Assembly (NCBI GenBank): GCA_014904845.1
Contig: MU119447.1
Coordinates: 22,681 to 86,680, forward strand
Origin: Acephala macrosclerotiorum
Lineage: Eukaryota > Ascomycota > Leotiomycetes > Helotiales > Mollisiaceae
Direction of reading: 5' to 3'
DNA length: 64,000 bases
Shown here piece by piece: positions 35,217 through 45,760 of the stretch (the stretch's first letter is position 1; every line of letters begins with the position of its first letter). The notes beneath the pieces are model-generated. The model did not search any database and was not told the DNA's origin. It was given only the letters and a program-made list of their open reading frames with translations. A program made the translations under genes and the position numbers.

Positions 35217-37458
35217 ATGGGCAGCCCTCTTGCCAAAGTTAGAGCCGAACTTCTTGGCAATTGGCTTCATAATGACAAATGCATCCCTATGGGCATAGAT
35301 GCATCGGGTAGGCAGAGTTACCACAGCATACTCAATGGGTTTCATGCGTTTGATTCTCAGCCCAACATCACACTATTTCCGCTCCCACTATCTGAGTTCA
35401 GGACATCTGAGACTAGTGCAACAACTAGAGAGCCAGAGCCAATATACCCTAGCGATGGTGAAGTCGCTGATAGTGAGGCTTCCGATGACGGCAAAAAATC
35501 AAGGGTTAAGCTTTGCACCGGTGGTACCTCACCTACTGGATCTAAAGGGGGCAGTCCAGCACCCTCCGCCATGGCCGATTTCGGAGAGCTCGCTGGGCCA
35601 GAGGTGGTCGGTATCTCGCCAAAGGCACAACCCGCCGTCGAGACTGTGGTCAAGAAACGATGTATCATATTCATGTGCGGTCCAAAGAATGCTGTGGACT
35701 CTGAGCCAAAGCCAGCAGTCCCAGTAGTTTCCCAAGCTACTCCTGTCGCCCAGAAGACGCCTAATAAGGCACCTCAACCACAGAAATACACGACTAAGTT
35801 TGCTTGCCCAGGCTCGAAGCCGTTGGAGAAGGCATCCAATACTGTTGTTTATACTGCTGACTCAGAGGTCACTACTGCCGAAGTAGATGTAGAAGGCCAC
35901 GACGATTCTGGTCGCGAAGTAGTGCCTTCTTCAGATACTGAACTCACACGCAGCATCCAAACCCACAAACGTCACAAGCGCATAGTTGCCCCAGCCGAAA
36001 GTAGTCGGATCACCAGGCCCATTCCGGAGAAGGAATCAGTTGTAGCCCCAAATTTGGAGCAACAGAAGCTCCGGGACGTTGGCCTTGTAAACGGAACAGA
36101 CTTAGTAACGGACGGGATTGCTCTTCATGAACGTGCTAGACGCGAAGTGGGCGCTTGTTTCAATTGCTGGATCCAGAAAAGCAAGGTAGGAATCAAGCCT
36201 TTCCCCACACCCTGTTCAATTTTGACATGAGTATTCATAGTGTATTCGAAACCCCATAACTCTGCAGCGTCGAATTTGTCGAGTCAACAACTGGCAGCGC
36301 CACGCCTCCATAGACGGTAAACTTTCCAGTACCCGGCCACATGGCGACTATAAACCCATAACCCCAACTCCAGAAAACACACGCAAGATACTCCGAGTTT
36401 TCATCAAAAATAAGGAGCAAATAGCTTATCCAGATTCTGGGTCGGAACGGAACATTATGTCAGAATCGTTCGCCGTCGAGAATGGTCTTGAGATTATCCG
36501 AAACTCCCGCGACATCAAACCATTTCAGCTCAGCAACGGAAAGAATATATGGTCTGTAGGGCGCGTCAAAACGACGGTAGACCTGCTTGGCAAGACTCTC
36601 CGAAGGAAACATCGCTGGTTTTACGTCTTCGCAACATGTCCGGTTCCGTTGATCTTAGGGATGCCCTTCCTTGCTGATGCGGAAATCCTTACTCAGAATA
36701 GGCACATGCTCGAACCTTGTCTAGTTGAGTTCTCGAATATATCCAGCCTCCCCTGGATCGGATGGCATCGGAACACACGCAAGTCTCCCTGCAATCGAAT
36801 GAGGTGTACTTTGGATGGGAGCAACCTCACGGCTACCGCAGACACCGGCTCGGATCACAACTTCATGTGTCCAAACTGCGCTGAAAGGGAAGGCTTCCAC
36901 GTTGACACGCGTGAGGAGGTACGGTTGGATGTACAAATTGGGGACGGCACATTCGCCGAGACAGTAGGTCAAGTCTACATCCATGACTTTAGTCTCGATT
37001 GGCGGGAGCTAGTAACGGAATCACCTCGCGTTCTAACAGCATTATCTGAGTCATCATTGGCAGAAAACGAACAGCCAGTTCCCTTCGGCACTATCTTCCA
37101 CATCCTTCCTGGCCTACCTTGCGATGTCATCTTAGGCCGCGACCTCCTCGAAGAATCAGACGCTTTCAATCGCTGTTCCGACCTCTCCTGCTCCCGAACT
37201 ACTAAGGGCAAGAGACCATTTGAGCTCAATATCATCATCTCGAGATGGAAAAAGAAACGGAAAGTGGTCGAGACTACTCTCGATCCTAAGGAAGTCCATG
37301 ACGATGAGCGGCATGCGGAGATGCTTCGACGTTCAAGGAGCGAAGACGAGATTCCTGCGCTTACAGGGGACGAGAGGAACCTAGCCAAGGCAAGGGAGGA
37401 TGCTTTGTGTAAAGAGTGGGATGCTCAGCATGCGGCGTGCGGATATTGCCATCCGTAG
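35217..37458 (+). CDS. Protein with two tandem retropepsin-like domains
   Basis: Two exons, 35217-36185 and 36268-37458 (intron of 82 nt, GTAGGA..CTCTGCAG, phase 0), give 719 aa from the ATG at 35217. The C-terminal half has two aspartic-protease half-folds of the retroviral/Ddi1 type. Copy 1 has D379-SGS and the distal LILGMPFL with G454. Copy 2 has D515-TGS and VILGRDLL with G613. The first catalytic motif is DSG, the second canonical DTG. The N-terminal half is low-complexity and acidic; it includes KKRCIIFMCGPK and KYTTKFACPGSKP, which recall motifs of fungal DUF3295 proteins (weak). A Cys cluster (C314, C317, C327) bridges the intron. No reverse transcriptase, RNase H or integrase is nearby, so it may be a host-retained (domesticated) protease gene. 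Confidence 0.7.
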
Positions 37459-37864
37459 AACACGGTATATTTGCATGGGTGAAAATAGACGTGTCCAAGT
37501 GTTACCATACCTCTTTCTCTGACAGAGCTATAAACGCTCCGCCTCTTGTACAGTACATATAGATCTATTGCTAGCTAAACTCAGGGGGCTCGGCTGGCTG
37601 TGGTGTCTTGAAATACAGCCTGCCACAGCAACAGATTGCGAGACAATCTCTTTTAATTTCAGCGAGGTTCTTTCACTGTGCAATTACCTCAGAAAATACC
37701 TACCCACCAGAATTCTCAAATGAAAAGGTAGATACACCAGGATATTTGGGACATGATTAGTCATCACAAATGACGTGACTATGAAACCTCGAAAACCGCC
37801 AACATCAAACTTCGAAGTTCTCAATTCTCCATACCTATATGACCGGCCTCTTTCAACCTTGAAA
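37459..37864. other. Intergenic; promoter of the peroxiredoxin gene
   Basis: No gene seen. Confidence 0.4.
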
Positions 37865-38754
37865 ATGGCATCTTTCATCCCTCACACAACTCCCCGAGCC
37901 TTCCACGCTCTGCGAGCAGCTTGCCCGCGACCTGTCCAGCTCCAACCCCCCGCTACCCCTCTATTCAGACGTTTCCTTGCCGCTACCGCAGGAGAGCAGC
38001 CACGCCTTCGATTGGGATCTACTGGTACACTCCCCAATCCTCCGAAACATTCAGCAGACCAATTGACACTCTGCAGCACCAAACTTCAAAGCTAAAACAA
38101 CACACGGCGATATCGACTTCCACGAATTCTTAGGTGATAAGTGGGGTATACTGTTCTCACATCCAGCAGACTTCACACCTGTGTGCACGACGGAATTGGG
38201 CGCATTTGCGAAATTGAAGGATGAATTTGAGAGCAGGGGGGTTAGGATGATTGGCCTGGTAAGTTTAAGCTTAATTTTGCTTTTCAGGGGAGATGGTGGT
38301 TGACACAAGACGGCAGAGTGCCAATGGTCTGGACTCGCACGCAAAATGGATCGAAGATATCAACGATATATCTCAAACTTCCCTCCAATTCCCCATCATC
38401 GCCGACGCAGACCGAAAAATCGCCTATTTATACGACATGTTAGACGCGCAAGATTTGGATAATATCGATGAGAAGGGCATTGCGTTTACGATAAGATCCG
38501 TGTTTATTATTGATCCGGCGAAGAAGATTAGGTTGACGATGATGTATCCGGCGAGTTGTGGGAGGAATACGATGGAGGTTTTGAGGGTGATTGATAGTTT
38601 GCAGACGGCGGATAAGAAAGGTATAACGACGCCGGTTGATTGGCAAGTGGGAGATGATGTTATTGTGCCGCCTACCGTGTCGACGGCGGATGCGAAGAAG
38701 AAGTTTGGAGAGGTGAGGGAAGTGAGGCCGTATTTGAGGTTTACTACTATTTAG
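37865..38754 (+). CDS. 1-Cys peroxiredoxin, mitochondrial type
   Basis: Three exons: 37865-38024, 38077-38258, 38317-38754 (introns GTACAC..CAG and GTAAGT..CAG), 259 aa. A basic, Ala/Pro-rich leader (PRAFHALRAACPRPVQ) looks like a mitochondrial presequence. The enzyme follows: LRLGSTAPNFKAKTTHGDIDFHEFLGDKWG, the peroxidatic site HPADFTPVCTTELG, SANGLDSHAKWIEDIN, RSVFIIDPAKKIRLTMMYPASCGRN and the C-terminal Prx6-type extension TPVDWQVGDDVIVPP. It reduces hydrogen peroxide and organic peroxides; the length matches the Prx6/Prx1 (yeast) class. Confidence 0.92.
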
Positions 38755-39124
38755 GTTTGTACACTAGATGTACAATACCTATGTATGAATTTAAAGACGA
38801 AGCCGAGAGGAGCACTATCTAGTAGAGGTATGCAGGTCTCCTCTCCCGCCTCGTGAATTCGAGGATGGAGAGAGAATATTTGCTTGGGTGAAGTACTGCG
38901 AATCCAGTATTGACCGTTCAAGATGCAAATTACGATTCGAGCCTTGTTGAATCAGAAGTTTGTTAGAAGACCGCCCACTTGAGGAAAGGGGGTTTGCCTG
39001 TAAGCGAGCCAAATCTTGGACCAACATGCGGCTGTCACCCGTAGTTCCATTGTGACAAACCATGAATGCTCAAGGCTTCCATTGAGATTATAGCCACGTC
39101 CGATTCTGATTCATTGTCCATTAT
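38755..39124. other. Intergenic between convergent genes
   Basis: No gene seen. Confidence 0.45.
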
Positions 39125-41239
39125 CTAAGTATTAGGTATCGCGCTTGCATTACCACCCGCCGTCCCACTTCCCAGCTTCGCTCCTCCGTGCAGCTTAAAC
39201 CAATCTAGGAACTGGAACATCGAGGCTTTTGGATATCGTTCGAGGGATGTTTGGTTCAGGTATTGGAGGCCGAATTTGACGTGCGAGCCTTCGAACCATT
39301 CGAAGTTGTCGAAGATGGCCCAACCGAAGGCGCCAGTTACATTGACTCCTGTTTTCGTCATCAGCTAGATGCCCCACGAGACGCGATAAGTCAGAGAATG
39401 TTTAGGGGGTGCTTACCATCAACATTCCTCGCTGCCAAAATATTATCCAAGAAACCCTGATAGTAATCCGCCCTCCTCAAATCCCATAGTATTGTAGATA
39501 GAGAGTTTTGGTTCCCCTCAAACGGCTCAGCAAACCCAAATTCGGAAACAACAATATCCGGCACTGTAGGAAACAACTCCTTCGTAATAACATTTAAAAA
39601 CCTCCTAATACTAACCGGCGTACTATAAAGCCAACTCACATCATTATCAGCACTCGGCCCAATCGGAAACCCATCTGCATCTGTACTCTGACTTCCCGCA
39701 CATTCGGGGAAGTTAGGGTTGCTGGAGTTGGAGGCGCAGGAGGCAGAGCCTCCGGTGATGGAGGCGGCGTAGTACCCTGTGTAGCCGTCTATAGCGAAGA
39801 AATCGCAGGAGCCTTTGATTAGGTCTTTTTCTGCTTGGGTGAAATTTGGCAACATGCTTCCCAATGTCTGTTTCAACATGGGTGAATAGTCGCCGTCGCG
39901 CCAGGGGCCGCCGAACCAGCCGAGGACGAACTCGTAGTTCCGGGCTACGGCGTCGATGTCGGCGGGTGAGGAGGCGTTCAGGGGTTCGTAGTAGTTTCCG
40001 CTGTTCTTGAACGTGATGCGTCCTTTGCCCTTGAATTCTGAGTGGTACCATTTTGCGACTTTGGCGTGTGCTAGGATCGTGTAGTGAGAACAAGCGATTC
40101 GCGCTGGAAGACCACCGGTTATGCCATGGTATGCTGGGTAGTTTCCCTTCTTGTTGCCGGCGGGGTAGTATTCGTATTGCCAGTTGCAGTATTGTGCTGT
40201 TTCAATTTTTTCAGTTGGAAGATCCAAAAAAGGGTGGGAGAATGGGAGACAAACGCTCGTTGAATGTGTACCAGATTGGAACGTATGCATCATATCGACT
40301 GATGACAAACTTGGCGTAGTTGAAGAAATCATCCACAATTCTTGGGTCCGTCCACGCCCCGTATGAGTTGAAAAGTGCGAGTGGTGTATCTGTCTCTTGT
40401 CAAACTTGGATTGATGAGAAAGGCTGGGATATTTACGTACCCCAATGGAACAGCGTCACGGCTGGCTTGATGCCGGCAGCTACCATACTGGCGATCACGT
40501 CATCGTAATGTGCGACTCCTTGTTCATTGACTGGGCCGTTCCCAAACGGGAAGAATCGAGGCCTACTCGGAAGTCAGTCGTCTGCTAGAACATTGAGAAG
40601 AGGTATAAGTACCATGAGAAGGACGGAGAAAAGTATGGAACACCAAGATTGGCAAGACGTGCGAAGTCTTGCTTGTAGAGGTAATAATGGCTTGCTACCA
40701 CATCACCAGTTGAGTTGTCTGCCACTGCTCCGTAGTCTCGATGTGTGATCAGATCCCAAATAGAGGGTCCCTTGCCTTCATCCTTCGCTGCCCCTTCGAC
40801 TTGATACGCGCTGGAAGCCAATCCCCATATGAAGTAGTCAGGGAGGTCGTCGGAGTTCAGAGACGTGTCGTAAGTTGGTGCCTAGGTAAGCTGAGATGAG
40901 AAACTGGACGATTGTGACAATTGGGGTCACTTATACCTGAGGATGCATGCCACCGCCGGGTCGTGGGTATGCTGTCGGTTCCGGCGTTGGCGAGACGGTC
41001 GTAGTAATGGGTCCCACGGCAATGCTCCCAACTTGATTCCACAACATCGCCAATTCCTCATTCGAGTAGTCGTATGTCAATGTCGTTGTCGCTGCAGACA
41101 CATTGTACACTTTCGTCGAAACATTTGTCAGAGGAGGAAAAGTCAGGGACCCTGCACTTGTGGTCGTGGCATTTTGAGCACTCGCTCTGTGAAGCAGTAG
41201 CAACGCCGCAATGGCATTCAGACTTCGTGAGAATGCCAT
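39125..41239 (-). CDS. Secreted GH1 beta-glucosidase
   Basis: Six exons on the minus strand: 41239-40937, 40881-40613, 40562-40441, 40389-40255, 40196-39417, 39348-39125 (610 aa; introns 50-68 nt). Signal peptide MAFSRSLNAIAALLLLHRASA precedes an extra N-terminal region of about 80 residues. The GH1 barrel starts at YFIWGLASSAYQVEGA and continues with SIWDLITHR, PFGNGPVNEQGVAHYDDVI, TLFHWDTP, and the acid/base motif YTFNEPQYCNW, which is restored only by splicing at 40197-40254. The nucleophile is in VVSEFGFAEPF, and GVNVTGAFGWAIFDNFEW is the aglycone-site region. It would release glucose from cellobiose or plant glucosides outside the cell. The gene is divergent from the bHLH gene with 1.05 kb between them. 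Confidence 0.9.
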
Positions 41240-42291
41240 AATTGACCACAGAAACGACAAATTGAGAAAACCTTTAAAATGGAAAGCTGCGGGGAAACAT
41301 CCTTATAGCTACCTTGAGCTCCATGTCGAGTGAGATCATATCCGCCCCTCATAAGAACTACCCCCCAGGTTCGTACGGGGGTATAATTTCTCCGAACACT
41401 CTGGATAAATGTATATGTGGAGACGACAAGACTTTGGACGTGGTTAACTTGCAAGAAACAGAGGCTGTACGATGGTTATGAGGAGCTCCTCGGATTCTCG
41501 GAGGATGGCCTTCCGAAGAACTCAAAATGTGACGAGCGTAACGAGAGTAAAATTGATGCTCCGGGCTTCCATCGTGAGTTAGAGTTTATGAAAGGAAAGT
41601 TGGTAGTAGAGTTCAGATGGATGGCTAAGAAGCGTGTTCACGAAGGAAACCCGCGCTGGTACACGATATGGAAGAACAGAAAGAGGAGGAACCCGAGGGG
41701 TCGTGGTCGAATATCAATATTGATTTGGGGTGTGAATAGAATAGCACCTTGCCCAAGTAAGCTTAGCGCATTCTGGCTTCCTCTACTTTCGTGCAATCCT
41801 CGATATGAAAAGACTCCTCGAATGAACCAACAACCAGCATGCCAATGGCAGAGACTGACCTCGTATGCGCACTGAGCCGTACGTTGAATGCTCGACACTA
41901 GCTCAAAGAGCATTTGGACTCTCGCTCTGTGCCCAAGCTCCTACCTAGACAGCAGAAGGAGGGACGCCTTCAACGCTTCTCCCATAAACAGAGTGCGAGT
42001 ATCTGCTGTCCAAATTTTCCTTTCGACCTCTTCTCTTTCCCCTCACTTCTTCTCTCTTCAAATTGAATAGACCAGAAACATCACCAATAGAGTTTCGGGG
42101 ATGATGCATTCATATCCTCCTCGCTGACTCGCGAGCGAGTCCACTTCCCCGCTCCTCCTCACCCGCCAGGTTGCCCAAGGCCCCACTCCTCTGTGTTGTC
42201 CCCAGACATAGCAGTTCGAGATCTTCTCTTCTCAACCACCGTCTAGGTTACCGGCCCGTCTGCCCATGTGAGGCTCTACACATTAACAACA
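41240..42291. other. Divergent promoter region (GH1 and bHLH genes)
   Basis: No convincing gene. Pyrimidine-rich stretches at 42010-42060 lie upstream of the bHLH start and fit a fungal promoter/5' UTR. Confidence 0.45.
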
Positions 42292-43289
42292 ATGCCCGCA
42301 GCATCAGGAAGCGCGTCGGGCAGTCCGCCTGCCAACGCCAACACCAACGGTAACAAACGAAGAGGTAAAAAGCGAATCCGATCCTTCACTGCTGACGAGA
42401 GAGCTACACACTCTGTGATTGAGAAACAGCGGCGGGAAGCTCTGAACGCGAACTTCATAGTGAGTAACGTCCTAGAATCCCCTCTTCCTCCACTCCTAGT
42501 TCAAGGTTTTAAGCTGACCGGACTTTGTAGGACCTCGCGCGCTTGGTACCAGCTCTTGCCCCGGTCCATCGCCTATCCAAATCATTGATCGTCTCCGAAA
42601 GCATAAACCATCTGCAAGCACAGCGTGAAATGTGCCTGGCTGCGGCCAGCGAACTACAATCCATACTCGCCGAGAACATCCAGCTTGTTGCAGAGGTCAA
42701 CAGTTGGCGGGAGCAATATGGAGTTGGGATAGGTTTACGCTCGGCGAAGCCAGTTGGTGATGCCGTGCAAGCATTATTGAAGGTCGATCAACAAGTTTTC
42801 GGGACATTTCCTGCGGGATTTGGAGACAATGGGCCTGGAGAAGGACACGATGACCAAGGAGCCGAGAATGGTACCACACCGCAGATAGAGGAGACCATAA
42901 AAGCGCCTACGCGACGCGATGTCTTCCCACCCCAGGAAGATACCAGAACTGTATCGAATACGCGCTTGAATTTGCAGGCAAATACCTATGACGCTCCTCA
43001 AGGATCCCAACCGCTCGCTGGTTTGGACGACTTGCCAGAAACAATGATCATACCGAACAGCTTCATAGAAGGCGATCACTTACCCACACAAACGATTTCA
43101 GTAAATGAAGATATATTTTCCCCTTTGGACCACGGATATGGTGTAGGTTTGCCATCAAATGCGCTACCCCCCTCAAATAACTTTGCAGATCTAAATCTGC
43201 GTCAAAATATATACCACGACTTTCCTCCAGAAATTGATTATTACCTCCCCCTGGCAAATGAGATGTCGAATTTCGGGTACATTCCCTGA
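42292..43289 (+). CDS. bHLH transcription factor
   Basis: Two exons, 42292-42459 and 42531-43289 (GTGAGT..TAG, 71 nt, phase 0), 308 aa. The basic region ERATHSVIEKQRREALN and helix 1 NANFIDLARLVP are joined across the intron; the loop and helix 2 (RLSKSLIVSESINHLQAQR) follow. The E-R spacing (H, E, R in HSVIEKQRR) is that of E-box binding factors. The C-terminal two thirds are disordered and acidic, a likely activation region. Targets unknown. Confidence 0.9.
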
Positions 43290-43427
43290 GGACAATATTC
43301 CAAACGTCAACAGATAACCTGACGAATCTTCAATTTGGATGACCTATAAAATGCTATGCATTGCCCTATCCCATCCCTCTATCCTATCCAAAATTGACGA
43401 TCAAATTATAGTTGGAGCGGAGCCAAC

Positions 43428-44768
43428 TTAAACCAACTTCATCGCTTCCTCAATGGCAGCCTTGCTCCTGAGCTCTCCGCCCTTGAATAGATCCAGCGCC
43501 TCAAACAATCTCGTCTTCGTCACCGGATCCGCCTCAATTGCCTTCTCCAATTCCGCTCCATTGTTCGCCAAATAATCGATGTCGGTACTGGCAAGTTTTC
43601 CGTCCCACTCCGCAGCAGCGAGCGGATCGGTCTTCGCCAATTTCGCAAGACGAGTTGGGGTTGGACCAGCATTGAGATAGGGGTGCACAGGCTTTGGGAC
43701 TCCTTCTCCGGGTTGCTTGGTGCCGTCGTATGGGAGCTTGGCGAGCTCCTTGAGGACGGCGTCGGAGATGGTGGCGTGGTGGCAGCCCATTTCTCCTGCT
43801 GCCATAGCCTCCTTGGCGGAGATGAAGCTGGTTATAGTCAATATGGCGCGATTCAATTGTTGGTCTGGGTAAGGGAGATTTACCTGGCGGACTTGACCAT
43901 GGGTTGTTCTTTTCCGGTCTCCTTGTAGAGACGCTTGTATGTTTCGAGAATCTGCACCATGCGCGCAGACATGGTGTGTTGGGTTGCGGGATCTTCGACA
44001 TTGGGCCACAACTTTAGATCGGCATGAGCTTTGACCTCTATAGGACATTCTTGTCAGCAAATTGGCCAAAAGCAACTCGAACATTTAAGGCACGCACCGT
44101 TGTAGTAAGGGCTAATATACAGACACCCAGCTTGACTAGCAGCAATCGCTTGCGGCAATCCGAAGAGAGACGTCCCAAGTGTTCGAATGCCATCCTTGAG
44201 AAGAATAGGACCAGCATTCATGGCGGGTCCGGTGCAGGGAATCTTGATGCAGAAACGATCTTTGGAGATTCCGACCTTTTCAAACTCGCGAGCGTAGCTG
44301 CGAGCATGTGCAACGACCTTATCGGTGTCATAGGCGTGGAAGGCGGAGGTTTGGAGGAGGACTCGGCCTTGGATATTGTCGATGTTTGCCTTGCAAAGGA
44401 GGACGGACTGTGTAGTCAGATTGTCAGCTTGGATGGCCAGATTTAATGAAAATGGCAGGAATAGAGGACCTACGATTCGGTCCAAAACAGCTTCCCAGCC
44501 CTGGTCTTTGTATTCCTTCACAGCTTGCAGAAACATCTCGCGGTTCTCGGGTACGGACATTTGCTCGTTGACGAGGAGCTGGTTGCTGGTTTGGTTGTGT
44601 GGCTTGAAGGGCAGGCTTTTGGCGAATGTCGGGTCCATGGAGTCGACATCGACGTTCACTGTTTTGAAGTCAGGGACCAATCCTTGAAGGCACAATAGAA
44701 CCAAGAATCCTGGACATACGCTGCTCCTCCAGCTTCTCGAGCCAGGTGATATTTTCGACGCTGCCCAT
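43428..44768 (-). CDS. Transaldolase family protein
   Basis: Five exons on the minus strand: 44768-44720, 44658-44474, 44407-44098, 44037-43884, 43827-43428 (365 aa; introns 56-66 nt). Starts MGSVENITWLEKLEEQ. The barrel shows NVDVDSMDP, TSNQLLVNEQM, NIQGRVLLQTSAF, the catalytic Lys strand DRFCIKIP, GTSLFGLPQAIAASQAGCLYISPYYN and MVKSASFISAKEAMAAGEMGCHHATI. It belongs to the transaldolase/fructose-6-phosphate aldolase superfamily; fungi hold such paralogues besides the pentose-phosphate enzyme, so the exact sugar-phosphate substrate is open. Confidence 0.88.
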
Positions 44769-45760
44769 GTTGTCTCCTTTTTTTCGTCTCCTGCAAAATG
44801 TCTGGTTGAGGTCTGGTCAGGTATCTTGATTCTGTCTTTGGAATTTCTCTTCTCCTCTCATGGTAATCATCTTTATAAGGAGTCTACATCGATCTCTATC
44901 ACATGATTTGTATCTTTCCTGGTGGTTACATTGACATTTCAAAAGATGTATGCCACACACAGGGCAGAGTGGGGTAGTCCCCGATGCGGGGTCTCAGCCC
45001 ACCTCTCCCCGCCACCATTGGACACCAAGCTCACACGCGTTAGCTATAATCGTACCCAAACGCAGGTACTGGGCATCTGATCATTCTCCACACAGGGCAT
45101 ACAGCAAACGCTGTGCAGGTTTTCGGAATAGTTTCCGATAAATCTTGGCGCTTACCCGAATCAGAAACGCTTTCGTGGCTGTCAGTTCATGAGTGGAGGG
45201 AAGTGTCAGCTTTCCTGTACAGGGCATTTTCACGCCAAGTCGGCTTACTTTCCCCAACTTCTATAAGTAAGATGTTGACCTGTACAGGCCCTCTCGGCTA
45301 GCCACATCGATAATTTCAAACTGTGCAGGGCGTCTAAGTGGCTGAAGCCATCTGGGGTATACTGTGCAGGTCAACCCAGTGTAGTCCCCGCTCACCGGCT
45401 CACAACCGAGAAACCTGTGCAGGTCGCTTACGATTTTCTGGCCCTATCTCATGCTTGGGACATCATATTGGGGATGCCTTAGCGTGAACACCCATGGTCA
45501 GGGCCTTGGGATGCGGGGTTATGCATGGTTGACTAGAATCCTGGGGGAAGTGGATACCTCCCCGGATTCTGGAATGTGCTGTTGGGTTCACCATCCCTGT
45601 CTGTTGTTTGTAGTTCTGGTCTGACTCAAGCTTGTCAGTCTAAACCTGCTTCATCCCTTCCGAAAAATATTTAAGATGTCGTGGAACCTCATCTTGCATT
45701 TCTGTTCTGCAGATCATTGTTTTCGTTCAAGAGTCAAAGAGGAAGGAAGAAGAACACAAG
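44769..45760. other. Divergent intergenic region (transaldolase and sugar transporter)
   Basis: About 1 kb, no gene. Holds the motif array described separately and, just before 45761, a fungal-style 5' leader. Confidence 0.5.
45111..45423. promoter_or_regulatory. Array of CCTGTRCAGG palindromic motifs
   Basis: Six copies of CTGTRCAGG within 313 bp, at 45111, 45215, 45280, 45321, 45362 and 45415. Two are perfect palindromes CCTGTACAGG (45214-45223 and 45279-45288). Related CACAGGGCA pieces occur at 44957 and 45091. The spacing is irregular, which fits a binding-site cluster better than a simple tandem repeat. No known factor is assigned. Confidence 0.5.
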
